Assembly: GCA_019137195.1 (NCBI GenBank)
Contig: JAGVSR010000150.1
Span: 1 to 39,135, forward strand
Length of the DNA stretch: 39,135 nucleotides
Direction of reading: 5' to 3'
From: Alphaproteobacteria bacterium
GTDB lineage: Bacteria > Pseudomonadota > Alphaproteobacteria > Rhizobiales > Hyphomicrobiaceae
In this document: piece after piece, positions 8,285 to 19,098 of the stretch
How positions within the stretch are numbered: the stretch's first letter is position 1
Layout of the letters: every line of letters starts with the position of its first letter
The notes under the pieces: model-generated
Told to the model about the DNA's origin: nothing
Seen by the model: the letters and a program-made list of their open reading frames with translations, nothing else
The model's database searches: none
Position numbers and translations under genes: made by a program

Positions 8285-9022
8285 CTATTTGAGAGGCACC
8301 GCTTGCTCCTCCCGGCTGCCGAACCTGTAGGTGAGGCCGACGCGCGCGACCCAGAATTCGTCCTCCCATCCGACGAGTGCCTCGCAGGTCGTCGTGCAGG
8401 TGCCGGTGCGTGTGGTGTTCGTGTAGCGCTCGGTCTCGTCACCGAGATCGACATAAAGGCCTTCGACGCGCAGTCCCCAGTTGCCTGTGTGCAGGAGCTC
8501 GACGCCGCCGCCGAGTGTCCAGCCGTATTGAGTGTCGCTGGTCGACTTCCTAAAGCCGAGCGACGAATCGGAGAACGTGTGCTGTACGTCGCCGTAGGCG
8601 AGACCGCCGGTAATGTAGATCAGCATGTTGTCGTTATGAATGAAGCCGAGGCGCACGCGCGAGGTGCCGTACCAGTCGAGGCTCGACTCCAGGCGTGCGG
8701 TGTCGACCGTGACCGTAGCCGAGGTGTCGAGGAAGTTGATGTCGCCCTCGTATCCCACCAGAAGCTTGCCGCACTGGATATTGTAGCCAGAGAGAACGCC
8801 GCCGGTGAACGCGCCATCGTCATCGCCCCAGCCGCCACCGTTGAGCTTGTCCGATATGTCGAGTGACTGCTGGGCGTAGCCGATATGGGCACCCACGTAG
8901 GCGCCCGTGAACGGCCCAACGCCGCAGGTGCGGGTCATGTCGCCCCCGTCGCCCGCGAAAGCGGACCCGGCGCCGAACACCAGCCCCAGCACTGCACAGA
9001 GCGCTCCGAGATTGCGCGTCAT
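8285..9022 (-). CDS. outer-membrane beta-barrel protein (Omp25/opacity-like)
   Basis: 245 residues. A Sec signal peptide (about 1-23, ending GSAFA) precedes a mature domain with alternating beta-strand pattern and the phrases FTGAYVGAHIGYA, GGVLSGYNIQCGKLLVGYEG and WGLRVEGLYVDLGD. It ends in VARVGLTYRFG, a typical C-terminal strand with an aromatic residue before the tail. This pattern fits the small eight-strand outer-membrane proteins of Rhizobiales. I chose the ATG at 9022 because it gives a clean signal peptide and has GGAAA upstream; a longer frame to 9070 adds 16 residues. Its function is probably structural or surface-related. Confidence 0.85.
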   Translation of the reverse strand: MTRNLGALCAVLGLVFGAGSAFAGDGGDMTRTCGVGPFTGAYVGAHIGYAQQSLDISDKLNGGGWGDDDGAFTGGVLSGYNIQCGKLLVGYEGDINFLDTSATVTVDTARLESSLDWYGTSRVRLGFIHNDNMLIYITGGLAYGDVQHTFSDSSLGFRKSTSDTQYGWTLGGGVELLHTGNWGLRVEGLYVDLGDETERYTNTTRTGTCTTTCEALVGWEDEFWVARVGLTYRFGSREEQAVPLK

Positions 9023-9272
9023 AGGATTTCCTTTGCTATGGAGCACGCAAATACAAGGTTGTCGGGTCAAGAATGGACGTTGCTCGACGCTGCCGTGATT
9101 CGTGCGAGCACGTCGAGAGATTACCTGAGTGTCGGCGCTGGTTTTGCGTCGAGCCGTGACCGATGTGCAAATGTACCGGTCGTTCGTGCCCGGCGGCCTC
9201 TACAACGTCTCGAAACCTCTCACACCGCGCAGCCCCTTCGCCGGCGTGGTGGTGGCACGAACTGTCGGGGTT

Positions 9273-9914
9273 TCAGTCGTCGCCGCTGACAAACAGGTCG
9301 TAGTGCGTCTCGAGGGTGTCGAGGAACATCGCCGCGAGATCCATGAGCGTGCCAAGGCGGATGTGGCGGCCGATCAGGAAATCATCGCCGACCTCGAGTC
9401 TCGCTCCCTCCGTCGGGCAGGCGAGGTCGGATCCGACGAGCCCGCGCCCGCGCAGGTAGGCAAGCACGTCGCGGCCGGTGTCGAAATCCGATTGCTGCTG
9501 ATAGCCGAGCTCTGCGGCGGCCTCGACGACGGTTGCGGTGCCCGATGCGTAGAGCTTGGCCATGGGGCGGAAGCGCGGGTCGCGCTTGGCAAGCTCCTCG
9601 GCCCGCTCGCGCGACTTCAGCACGCGCGCCGCGACGATCATCTCCAGTGTCTTGACGGTGTCGAGCTGCTCCCGCCGCGCGGCGCGGCGACTGGCGATCT
9701 CCCACTCGCGGCCCTCGCCGGGGCCTGTCCAGCTCAGCGTCTCGCGCATCAGATCCTCACCTGCGGCGAGGACAGCATCGAGATTCTCGGCCAGAAGATA
9801 GACGCAGGCTGGTGCAACGCCGGGGGCGTCGAGACGCCTCGCTGCAGGCGGTACCGGACGCGATGCCGGCTCGTTGGCAGCGAGCTGGTGGTCGGCTGGG
9901 TCGGGTATGGTCAC
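9273..9914 (-). CDS. hypothetical protein, soluble, function unknown
   Basis: 213 residues from a GTG at 9914 (reading TIPDPADHQLAANEP). The frame stays open to 10052, but the extra N-terminus is Arg-rich and looks non-coding. I recognise no family. The protein is Ala/Arg/Glu-rich and mainly helical by composition, with no signal peptide or membrane segment. The stretch LAKRDPRFRPMAKLYASGTA and the acidic end TLETHYDLFVSGDD look like real coding. A helix with AAAELGYQQQSDFDTGRDVL could suggest a regulator, but there is no clear helix-turn-helix. It is transcribed away from the exported protein gene at 10254. Confidence 0.6.
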   Translation of the reverse strand: MTIPDPADHQLAANEPASRPVPPAARRLDAPGVAPACVYLLAENLDAVLAAGEDLMRETLSWTGPGEGREWEIASRRAARREQLDTVKTLEMIVAARVLKSRERAEELAKRDPRFRPMAKLYASGTATVVEAAAELGYQQQSDFDTGRDVLAYLRGRGLVGSDLACPTEGARLEVGDDFLIGRHIRLGTLMDLAAMFLDTLETHYDLFVSGDD

Positions 9915-10253
9915 TGTGCTCGTCCATTTGCCTCGTCGGCGTGCGCTATTCCCAGACCTGCGCCCCGAGGGACGCTGGTCGACGCACGGTTGGGCCATCT
10001 CGGTCTGATTCGGCCGTTGGTGCCAGCGGCGAATGCGGCGGTTTCCCCGCAATTCGAGGCTGGCGCCGGTCCCGGTGGACGGTCTCCGAGAGGCGCTGCT
10101 GCCCCGTCTCCAGCCGTTTGCGCGCTTGGCTACAGCAGGCGGGTCAGAATTTCTGGTTATTGCCGGTCGGGGGGCTCTGCAAACGCTGCCAACTCACATT
10201 ATACTTCCCGGTGCCTGCGTGGATTACATCCTGGAGCGAGGAGAGAATCTCAC
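9915..10253. other. divergent intergenic region
   Basis: 339 bases between the minus-strand hypothetical gene and the plus-strand exported protein gene. It should carry both promoters. A -10-like ATTATA/TTATAC lies near 10198-10204, just ahead of the plus-strand gene, but I cannot match it to a good -35 element. I see no gene in it. Confidence 0.45.
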
Positions 10254-10673
10254 ATGACGACACGATGGACCGGCTTGTGGAGGATAGCGTCGGCCGGCAT
10301 GGCCGGGGTCGTAGCGCTCGCCGTCTGCGCGCCGCTCTCGAGGGCGGCCGAGGGCGAATTGTCGGGTTCGTGGTCAGGCGGCGGTGTGGCGGTGCTGGCA
10401 TCGGGCAAGACCGAAAAGGCACGGTGCCGGGCGAGCTTCTTCCAGTCGGGCGGCTCGAGCTACTCAATGCGAGGCACGTGTGCGACGCCCTCGGCCAAGG
10501 TCGCCCAGTCCGCGACACTGGTGAAGGTCGGAGCGAACAGCTACGCCGGTCATTGGCACAACGCCGAGTACAACGTCTCCGGAAGCATTCGCATATCGGT
10601 CAGCGGCAGGTCGCTGTCCGCGAGTTTGTCGAGCGAGGCCGGCTCCGGCAGCCTGCAGATGCGGAAAAACTAG
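10254..10673 (+). CDS. small exported protein of a conserved alphaproteobacterial type
   Basis: 139 residues. The Sec signal peptide spans about residues 1-31 (hydrophobic core MAGVVALAVCAPL, ending SRA). The mature part is about 105 residues and rich in Ser and Gly. It shows LSGSWSGGGVAVLASG, then paired cysteines in ARCRASF and RGTCATPS, and ends in SGSLQMRKN. Proteins with this layout recur in Bradyrhizobium-like bacteria as hypothetical proteins; the fold is probably all-beta. The two mature cysteines could form a disulfide. The ATG at 10254 follows GGAGAG. The function is not known. Confidence 0.8.
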   Translation: MTTRWTGLWRIASAGMAGVVALAVCAPLSRAAEGELSGSWSGGGVAVLASGKTEKARCRASFFQSGGSSYSMRGTCATPSAKVAQSATLVKVGANSYAGHWHNAEYNVSGSIRISVSGRSLSASLSSEAGSGSLQMRKN

Positions 10674-10779
10674 ACAGGCGCAGACGTAGATCCAACAGAT
10701 TGAATTGGCGAATGAAAGCGGGTGACGCCAGCAGACGCTGCCGGCGCCGTTGAACCTTTCCGAAGTTTAAGATCGAAAA

Positions 10780-10818
10780 CCCGGGACTTCTCAGTATAAG
10801 GGCGGGAAAAAGTCCGGG
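10780..10818 (+). promoter_or_regulatory. 5' leader hairpin overlapping the ribosome site
   Basis: CCCGGGACTT (10780-10789) can pair with AAGTCCGGG (10810-10818) with one bulged G. The right arm runs into the GGGAGGA ribosome site of the gene starting at 10826, so folding could mask it. A -10-like TATAAG lies inside the loop (10795-10800). If transcription starts there, the left arm is absent from the message and the hairpin is irrelevant. Confidence 0.3.
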
Positions 10819-10825
10819 AGGAAGC

Positions 10826-11455
10826 ATGAATCCTAGAGTTCTCATCGTCCTGGCGGCGCTGGCTGCCGCGGCGGGGCCGGCTTGGGCCGACGAGGCCTGC
10901 CGCAAGGCCGTTGAGGAGGCCTTCACCAAGCAGCGCCAGTCGAAAGCGTTCCGCTCTGAGGTCACCAATCCGGCCGCGGACGACGGCGCGAAGCAGGTTT
11001 TCGAATACGTTCCGCCGCTCCTCATGCACCGGATCGTGACGACCCCGACCCTGCCGGAGCCGATGGAGAGCATCGGTTTCGGAAACCGGGCCTGGATCGC
11101 CGAGTCCTCGGGCTGGATGGAAATGCAGCCGCATTTCGCCGAGAGCCACAAGCAGCATCTGATGGACCTGTTCGGCCAACCGGTCTCGATCAAGGCCGAC
11201 TACACTTGCCTCGGGACCGTCGCGCTCGACGGCAAGGAGATGACCGCTTACCGCACGCTCCCCGAGATCGGCAGCGACGGTATCGCCGTCGTTCGTACGG
11301 TCTATGTCGACGCAAAGACCGGCCTGCCCGAGGCCAACATCGTCGGTGACGAGAAGGGCGAGAAGCCCGCGCTCGTGCGAGAGATCTATAGCTATCCCGA
11401 GGACTTGAAGATCGAGGTGCCGGAAGGCGCCCCCATGCAATCGATGCAGCACTGA
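10826..11455 (+). CDS. exported hypothetical protein, first of a tandem paralogous pair
   Basis: 209 residues with a Sec signal peptide cleaved after AWA (about residue 21). The mature protein has one Cys just after cleavage (DEAC) and one in YTCLGT, possibly a disulfide. The pattern of short beta segments (KQVFEYVPP, IGFGNRAWIAESSGWMEM, REIYSYPEDLKIEVP) resembles periplasmic lipid- or lipoprotein-binding half-barrels of the LolA/LppX kind, but I would not assign it. A GGGAGGA ribosome site precedes the ATG. The next gene, 56 bases downstream, encodes a related protein. Confidence 0.85.
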   Translation: MNPRVLIVLAALAAAAGPAWADEACRKAVEEAFTKQRQSKAFRSEVTNPAADDGAKQVFEYVPPLLMHRIVTTPTLPEPMESIGFGNRAWIAESSGWMEMQPHFAESHKQHLMDLFGQPVSIKADYTCLGTVALDGKEMTAYRTLPEIGSDGIAVVRTVYVDAKTGLPEANIVGDEKGEKPALVREIYSYPEDLKIEVPEGAPMQSMQH

Positions 11456-11511
11456 GCCTGCCCGGGCCGTTGCCGCTGGACGAGCTGTTAACCTTCTGGA
11501 GTAGAGAGAAA

Positions 11512-12210
11512 ATGCGCCGTTACCTGACTGCGGGCCTGATGTCCGGCCTGTCGCTCGCCGCCGCCGGAGCTCCGGCATGGGCCGACTGCACCGAGGAGGT
11601 GGTGAGCGCCTATGACGCGATGGCGAAGAAGCCCTTCGTGCGCATGGAGACCAACATGATCACCGGCACGGGCCCCATGAAAATGGTGCTCGAGTTCGTG
11701 ACCCCCGACAAGATGCGCCAGACGGTGACGAGCCTCACCGAGAACAAGACGGTCGAAAGCATCGTCATCGGCGACAAGGCCTGGACCCAGGACGAAAAGG
11801 GCTGGTTCGAGCTTCCGCCGGCCGCCGCCGACGAGTTCGCGACGTTCCGTGACCAGTCGCTGGGCTTCAAGGACAACAAGGTCAAGTTCGACTGCATGGG
11901 TGGCGACACGCTCGACGGCAAGTCCGTGCGCGCCTACAAGCTGCTCGACCCGACGGTGACGGTCAACGGCAAGGAGATGCCGCGGAACCCGGTCAACACC
12001 GAGGGCGTGCGCGTCTATTATCTCGACCCCGCCGCGGGGCTTCCGGTGCGGGCGATTTTCGCCCAGAAGGACCGCCTGAACGCCCCCATCCACCGCGAGG
12101 TCTACTCGTTCCCGGACAGCCTCAAGATCGACCCGCCTGCCACCGTCCAGCCCCCGCCGACGCTGATCAACGAGCCTAAGGACGAGTCCGGGGACGCGGG
12201 AAAGAAGTAA
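11512..12210 (+). CDS. exported hypothetical protein, second of a tandem paralogous pair
   Basis: 232 residues with a Sec signal peptide cleaved after AWA (about residue 24). It shares the layout of its upstream neighbour: Cys right after cleavage, a ...IGDKAWTQDEKGWFEL block matching IGFGNRAWIAESSGWMEM, a second Cys in FDCMGG, and a closing REVYSFPDSLKI matching REIYSYPEDLKI. The C-terminus adds a Pro-rich, then charged tail (PPATVQPPPTLINEP, ending DAGKK). I chose the ATG at 11512, after GAGAGAAA, because it gives the signal peptide; the frame is open from 11470. A long GC hairpin follows at 12241. Confidence 0.85.
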   Translation: MRRYLTAGLMSGLSLAAAGAPAWADCTEEVVSAYDAMAKKPFVRMETNMITGTGPMKMVLEFVTPDKMRQTVTSLTENKTVESIVIGDKAWTQDEKGWFELPPAAADEFATFRDQSLGFKDNKVKFDCMGGDTLDGKSVRAYKLLDPTVTVNGKEMPRNPVNTEGVRVYYLDPAAGLPVRAIFAQKDRLNAPIHREVYSFPDSLKIDPPATVQPPPTLINEPKDESGDAGKK

Positions 12211-12240
12211 ACCGCCGTCCGCCTGACTGCTTTTTGTGCC

Positions 12241-12275
12241 ACGCCCCCCCTTCCCGGACCGGAAAGGGGGGGCGT
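12241..12275 (+). terminator. long GC stem-loop, probable terminator
   Basis: ACGCCCCCCCTTCC (12241-12254) pairs with GGAAAGGGGGGGCGT (12261-12275) with one unpaired A, leaving a six-base loop. It lies 30 bases after the stop of the tandem exported-protein gene and before carB. No T-tract follows, so it may terminate with Rho or protect the 3' end. Confidence 0.55.
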
Positions 12276-12397
12276 TGTGCGCCGGCGGGCGGAAATTCAG
12301 CCCTGGTCCCCGGCCGACCCGCGACTTTCTGTTGAGGCCTGCGCTCTTTCGTGTCCGCCTATAGCCAAGGGACGAGCCATCCGCTAATCAGCCCGCC

Positions 12398-15697
<3,300 letters not shown>

Positions 15698-15811
15698 TCA
15701 AATGGGGACGGTTCCACGTTAGCTGTCCCGCTCGACCTTCCACCTGTGTAAGGTACAAGACGTATGTTTGGTTCGGCGCTGAGAGCCCGGGCCAAGAGGG
15801 AGACATTAGCG

Positions 15812-16291
15812 ATGTCCATGGAACGGGTCCCGATGACCCTCGACGGCTACAAGAAGCTCGAGGCCGAGCTGCATCGCCTCAAGGCCGAGGAGCGCCCGCG
15901 CATCATCGCGGCCATTGCCGAGGCGCGCGCCCACGGTGACCTCTCGGAGAACGCGGAATACCATTCGGCCAAGGAGGCCCAGGGCTTGAACGAGGCGCGG
16001 GTCGCTGAGCTCGAGGACAAGGTCAGCCGCGCCGAGATCGTCGACCCGTCGAAGCTCTCGGGCGATACGGTGAAGTTCGGTGCCACCGTGACCCTCGTCG
16101 ACGAGGACACCGAGGAGAAGGTCAAGTACAAGATCGTGGGCGATCTCGAGGCGTCCGTGAAGGAGGGCAAAATCTCGATCTCGAGCCCGATCGCGCGCGC
16201 GCTCATCGGCAAGGGCAAGGGCGAGACCGCCGAGGTCACGACGCCCAAGGGCACGAAGAGCTACGAGGTGCTGAAGATCGAGTGGAAGTAG
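15812..16291 (+). CDS. greA: transcription elongation factor GreA
   Basis: 159 residues, the family length. GreA binds the RNA polymerase secondary channel and triggers cleavage of backtracked transcripts. The N-terminal coiled coil carries the conserved LTS-like start ([17 protein letters not shown]) and the acidic tip [15 protein letters not shown]. The C-terminal FKBP-like domain ends in [14 protein letters not shown] and YEVLKIEW. I chose the ATG at 15812, about ten bases after GAGGGAG; the frame opens at 15764, but that extension is not typical of GreA. It follows carB by 114 bases, and a hairpin follows it. Confidence 0.97.
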   Translation: MSMERVPMTLDGYKKLEAELHRLKAEERPRIIAAIAEARAHGDLSENAEYHSAKEAQGLNEARVAELEDKVSRAEIVDPSKLSGDTVKFGATVTLVDEDTEEKVKYKIVGDLEASVKEGKISISSPIARALIGKGKGETAEVTTPKGTKSYEVLKIEWK

Positions 16292-16303
16292 GCGGACGAT
16301 GTC

Positions 16304-16323
16304 GAAGGCCCGTGCGGGCCTTC
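16304..16323 (+). terminator. hairpin after greA
   Basis: GAAGGCCC (16304-16311) pairs with GGGCCTTC (16316-16323) around a GTGC loop, 12 bases after the greA stop codon. It is followed by ACTTTG, a weak T-tract. It probably ends the greA transcript ahead of the tRNA gene. Confidence 0.65.
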
Positions 16324-16413
16324 ACTTTGCGCCGCGAAAAGACTATCAAGCCAAGCGCCGGGCCGGTCATCCAAGTGGAACCGGCGCGTTTCGGTCCCGA
16401 CAGGACCGGACAG

Positions 16414-16487
16414 GCGGGTGTAGCTCAATGGTAGAGCAGCAGCCTTCCAAGCTGAATACGTGGGTTCGATTCCCATCACCCGCTCCA
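16414..16487 (+). tRNA. tRNA-Gly (anticodon TCC)
   Basis: 74 bases including an encoded CCA end. The acceptor stem GCGGGTG pairs with CACCCGC. The D arm has AGCTCAATGGTAGAGC. The anticodon loop is CTTCCAA, with anticodon TCC at 16446-16448. The T arm is GTGGGTTCGATTCCCAT. All expected arms are present, so it should read GGA and GGG glycine codons. No duplicated 3' end was seen nearby, so there is no evidence of an integrated element. Confidence 0.96.
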
Positions 16488-16984
16488 ACTCTTCAGACAG
16501 CCTAACCGGCGTCCTCTCCCGTTCGCGCTAGGCTCGCTCGGCATCGCATCTTGCGCGAGCCTGCCGATGTGCTGCCATTACCTCATGACCTTCGTCTCGC
16601 GAGCCCGAGCGTCGACGTGGACCCGCCCAGGCGCTCGCGCGCTCGTCATCTCGAACCGGGCGGTCGCTGCCATTCGGGTGACCTCGATCCCGAGCATCCG
16701 GACATATCGAGCGAGCCCGAGCCGGAAACGCGACGGCGCACCGGTCGTCGGCTGCGCTGTCCTCGGGTTCGCTGCCAAGGACTTACGTTGGGTTCAGGCC
16801 TAAAGGACGTCCGCGACAGGCGCGCGCCAGCTCAGAACAATTCAAATCTTGAATCCTTCTAACATATTCAGATTGCAGCATTTTTCTTGACTCGTGCCGA
16901 TGACGGAGGTACCTCCCCTACATGGATGGCAATTGTCCATGCCGCTGATTGCGAGGCTTTGAACCTCGCGGATTGGAGGAACCG
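16488..16984. other. region after tRNA-Gly without a confident gene
   Basis: About 500 bases. The first 340 are GC-rich and hold only short frames lacking ribosome sites. The stretch near 16838-16890 is clearly AT-rich and contains an iron-box-like palindrome (16847-16863). A TTGACT at 16887-16892 could be a -35 element, though I find no good -10. The perfect palindrome GGAGGTACCTCC lies at 16905-16916. It probably acts as the control region of the iron locus. Confidence 0.5.
16847..16863 (+). promoter_or_regulatory. ICE-like box (possible Irr binding site)
   Basis: The sequence TCTTGAA-TCC-TTCTAAC matches the iron-control element TTTAGAA-N3-TTCTAAA at 11 of 14 defined positions. Irr is the heme-responsive iron regulator of Rhizobiales. 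The site sits in an AT-rich patch upstream of a possible small gene (16985) and hemP (17265), which are expected iron-regulated targets. The match is good but not perfect, and the distance to hemP is about 400 bases. Confidence 0.5.
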
Positions 16985-17152
16985 ATGCAAGTCGACCGAG
17001 CGCATTTGGTGCGCGAGGGCCGTGAGCCCGAGCCGCGTCTTTTTCTCGAACCTGGAGACGGCTCTCCTACGTTCTGGCACCGTATATGGTGCCTGCTTCA
17101 CGACGTCAGCGAGCCTGCGGCGCGGCCCGTCGAGCCGCGGCGGCGGCATTGA
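16985..17152 (+). CDS. possible 55-residue small protein upstream of hemP
   Basis: A short frame from ATG 16985 with a strong GGAGGA ribosome site four bases upstream. The protein begins MQVDRAHLVREGREPEPR, has an aromatic centre (TFWHRIWCLLHDV) and an Arg-rich end. I recognise no family. It lies between the ICE-like box and hemP on the same strand, so it could be an iron-regulated small protein or a leader peptide. Support is the ribosome site and position only. Confidence 0.4.
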   Translation: MQVDRAHLVREGREPEPRLFLEPGDGSPTFWHRIWCLLHDVSEPAARPVEPRRRH

Positions 17153-17264
17153 GCGCTGCGTTTGGCCTTGGACCACGTTCGCAACCCGATGACAGTGTGG
17201 CTAACCGCTGGCCCGGCCGGCGGTGCGGCCCGCGGACACATCGCCACCCGCACGGGAGAGCCGC

Positions 17265-17486
17265 GTGACTATCAACTGTCCTGCCAAGGACCGCCCCGAC
17301 GACAGTGGGCTGCCTGCGGCCGCTCCCGGTGCGCAGCAGGGCTCACCCGACGTATCGGGCGATGGGACGAGGAAGGTGAGGATCGAGGATCTTCTCGGCT
17401 CTTCGGACGTGCTCGTCATCCTGCACCGGGGCGAGGAGTACCGCTTGCGCATCACGTCCAACGGCAAGCTGCTGCTGACCAAATGA
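17265..17486 (+). CDS. hemP: hemin uptake protein HemP
   Basis: 73 residues from a GTG at 17265, preceded by GGGAG at six bases. The C-terminal half has the HemP pattern: KVRIEDLLGSSDVLVILHRG, then EEYRLRITSNGKLLLTK. HemP/HmuP proteins are small and linked to heme uptake genes. In rhizobia HmuP is reported as a co-activator of heme receptor expression. The N-terminal 35 residues are Pro/Gly/Asp-rich and poorly conserved in the family. The frame is open from 17223, but the upstream part has no ribosome site. Its presence marks the following genes as an iron/heme locus. Confidence 0.88.
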   Translation: MTINCPAKDRPDDSGLPAAAPGAQQGSPDVSGDGTRKVRIEDLLGSSDVLVILHRGEEYRLRITSNGKLLLTK

Positions 17487-17695
17487 GTGAGCAACAGGGG
17501 GTGCAGTCTTCCGATTTCACGGCACGTGTTGTCGGCAGGCTACAGCTTTCGCACGTGGCGGTCTTGCCGGGACGCGACATCGAATCGATCATGACCTCGA
17601 CGCATAGAACCCAGCCAGCCAGCGACGGGAGAGCATGTCTCCCACTGTCCAGCCAGCCACCTGCCAAGACCTCAAGCGCTGGAGACCGGGGATGA
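17483..17695 (+). CDS. possible translationally coupled 70-residue ORF between hemP and the porin
   Basis: This frame starts with an ATG overlapping the hemP stop (ATGA, 17483-17486). It ends with a TGA overlapping the porin ATG (ATGA, 17692-17695). The first part, MSEQQGVQSSDFTARVVGRL, looks protein-like; the second half is Ser/Pro-rich. I recognise no family. The double overlap may be chance, or the frame may serve to couple porin translation to hemP. Confidence 0.3.
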   Translation: MSEQQGVQSSDFTARVVGRLQLSHVAVLPGRDIESIMTSTHRTQPASDGRACLPLSSQPPAKTSSAGDRG

Positions 17696-18996
17696 CCCTC
17701 AATATCGCACGACTGCTGGCCGCCCTGCTGGGCACGACGACCGCTCTCTCCCACTCCGGTCCGGCTCACGCCGCCGATCTCGGGGGCAATTGCTGCGCCG
17801 ATCTCGAGGAACGCATCGCCGAGCTCGAGGCAACCGCCGCGAGGAAGGGAAACCGCAAGGTGTCGCTCACCATTGCCGGTCAGGTAAACCGCGCGGTGCT
17901 GTTTTGGGACGACGGTTTCGAGAGCAACGCCTATAGCGTCGGCAACAAGAACGACCAGACCAACTTCTCGTTTGCGGGCGAGGCGGAGATTTCGCAGAAT
18001 CTCAAGGCCGGCTACTCGCTCGTCGTGCGCGTCGAGGACAATCTCTCGGACGGCGCCTCCCAAAGCGGGATGGACAGCGGCCGCGGTTTCCAGCTGTGGG
18101 AGAGCAACTGGTGGCTCGAAAGCGAGACATTGGGTCGCCTCGCCGTCGGTCTCGCGTCGCGGGTCTCCGACACAGCGCCCGAGCGCGATCTCTCCGAGAC
18201 GGGGACCGCCGCCTACGCTGGCGTGCAGGACATCCCGGGCGGTTTCAGCCTGAGGCGCAGCGACGGCGCACTGTCCGGCCTCAGCTACGGCGATGTCTAC
18301 TTCCACTTCAACGGCGACACGGCGAACCTCGTGCGCTACGACACGCCAGTGTTCGCGGGCTTTGTCGCTTCTGCGAGCATGGGCGAGGACGACATATGGG
18401 ACGTGGGCCTCAGCTATTCCGGTGAAGGCGGCGGCTTCACGCTCGAGGGGGCGATCGCCTACACCGAGGTCACCGATGCACCGAGCGACTTCGCCGACAT
18501 CGACCATACGACTCTCGTCGGCTCGGTCTCGGTGCTGCACCAGGCGACGGGCCTCAACCTGACGGTTTCCGCAGGCCAGCGCTCGTTCGACCAGGCCTCG
18601 CTCGACGCCGACGGCGCCTTCCGCACTGCGGCCGACGCGACGTTCATCTATTCGAAGATCGGCTGGATCGCCTCCAACGTCACAGTGCTCGGACCGACGG
18701 CGTTCTATGGCGAGTACGGTCTGGTCAAGGACTTCGTGAGCGTCATCGGCGACTCGGAAATCGTCGATAGCGTCGCCGCGGCTCCCGGCACGGCTGCGCG
18801 GATCACCGGCAACGAGGCCGAGGTGTGGGGCCTCGGCGTCGTGCAGCACATCGAGGCTGCCGAGATGCAGCTCTACCTGGGCTATCGCCACCACAGCGTG
18901 GAGTTCGATCTCGTCGGCGCGGGCGGGGCGCGCGTCGATGCCGCCTCTATCGAGAACTTCGACACCGTGCTCTCCGGTGCCAAGATCTCGTTCTGA
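17692..18996 (+). CDS. outer-membrane porin with N-terminal coiled coil
   Basis: 434 residues from ATG 17692, which has GGAG seven bases upstream and opens a clean Sec signal peptide (cleavage after AHA, about residue 27). The mature start has a CC pair and a short coiled coil (DLEERIAELEATAARKG), then NRKVSLTIAGQVNRAV, a layout known from Rhizobiales porins. The rest is beta-strand-rich and ends in TVLSGAKISF, with the terminal Phe typical of outer-membrane barrels. A longer start at 17635 is possible. Its place after hemP suggests it passes iron complexes or heme across the outer membrane, in place of a TonB receptor. This role is inferred. Confidence 0.9.
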   Translation: MTLNIARLLAALLGTTTALSHSGPAHAADLGGNCCADLEERIAELEATAARKGNRKVSLTIAGQVNRAVLFWDDGFESNAYSVGNKNDQTNFSFAGEAEISQNLKAGYSLVVRVEDNLSDGASQSGMDSGRGFQLWESNWWLESETLGRLAVGLASRVSDTAPERDLSETGTAAYAGVQDIPGGFSLRRSDGALSGLSYGDVYFHFNGDTANLVRYDTPVFAGFVASASMGEDDIWDVGLSYSGEGGGFTLEGAIAYTEVTDAPSDFADIDHTTLVGSVSVLHQATGLNLTVSAGQRSFDQASLDADGAFRTAADATFIYSKIGWIASNVTVLGPTAFYGEYGLVKDFVSVIGDSEIVDSVAAAPGTAARITGNEAEVWGLGVVQHIEAAEMQLYLGYRHHSVEFDLVGAGGARVDAASIENFDTVLSGAKISF

Positions 18997-19098
18997 TTGC
19001 GGCGGGGCTCGCAACGGTCCCGCCTCGACTGACCGCCGTGCGGCGCTCCGCACAACTTCAGCGCCAATGGGTGGCCTTGAACCACCAGGAGGAAAGAC

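Noticed and set aside
16905-16916. palindrome GGAGGTACCTCC
   Set aside because: A perfect 12-base palindrome, but with no loop and no known operator match; it could be chance.
16414-16984. possible integration site at tRNA-Gly
   Set aside because: I found no repeated tRNA 3' end, integrase or phage gene downstream.
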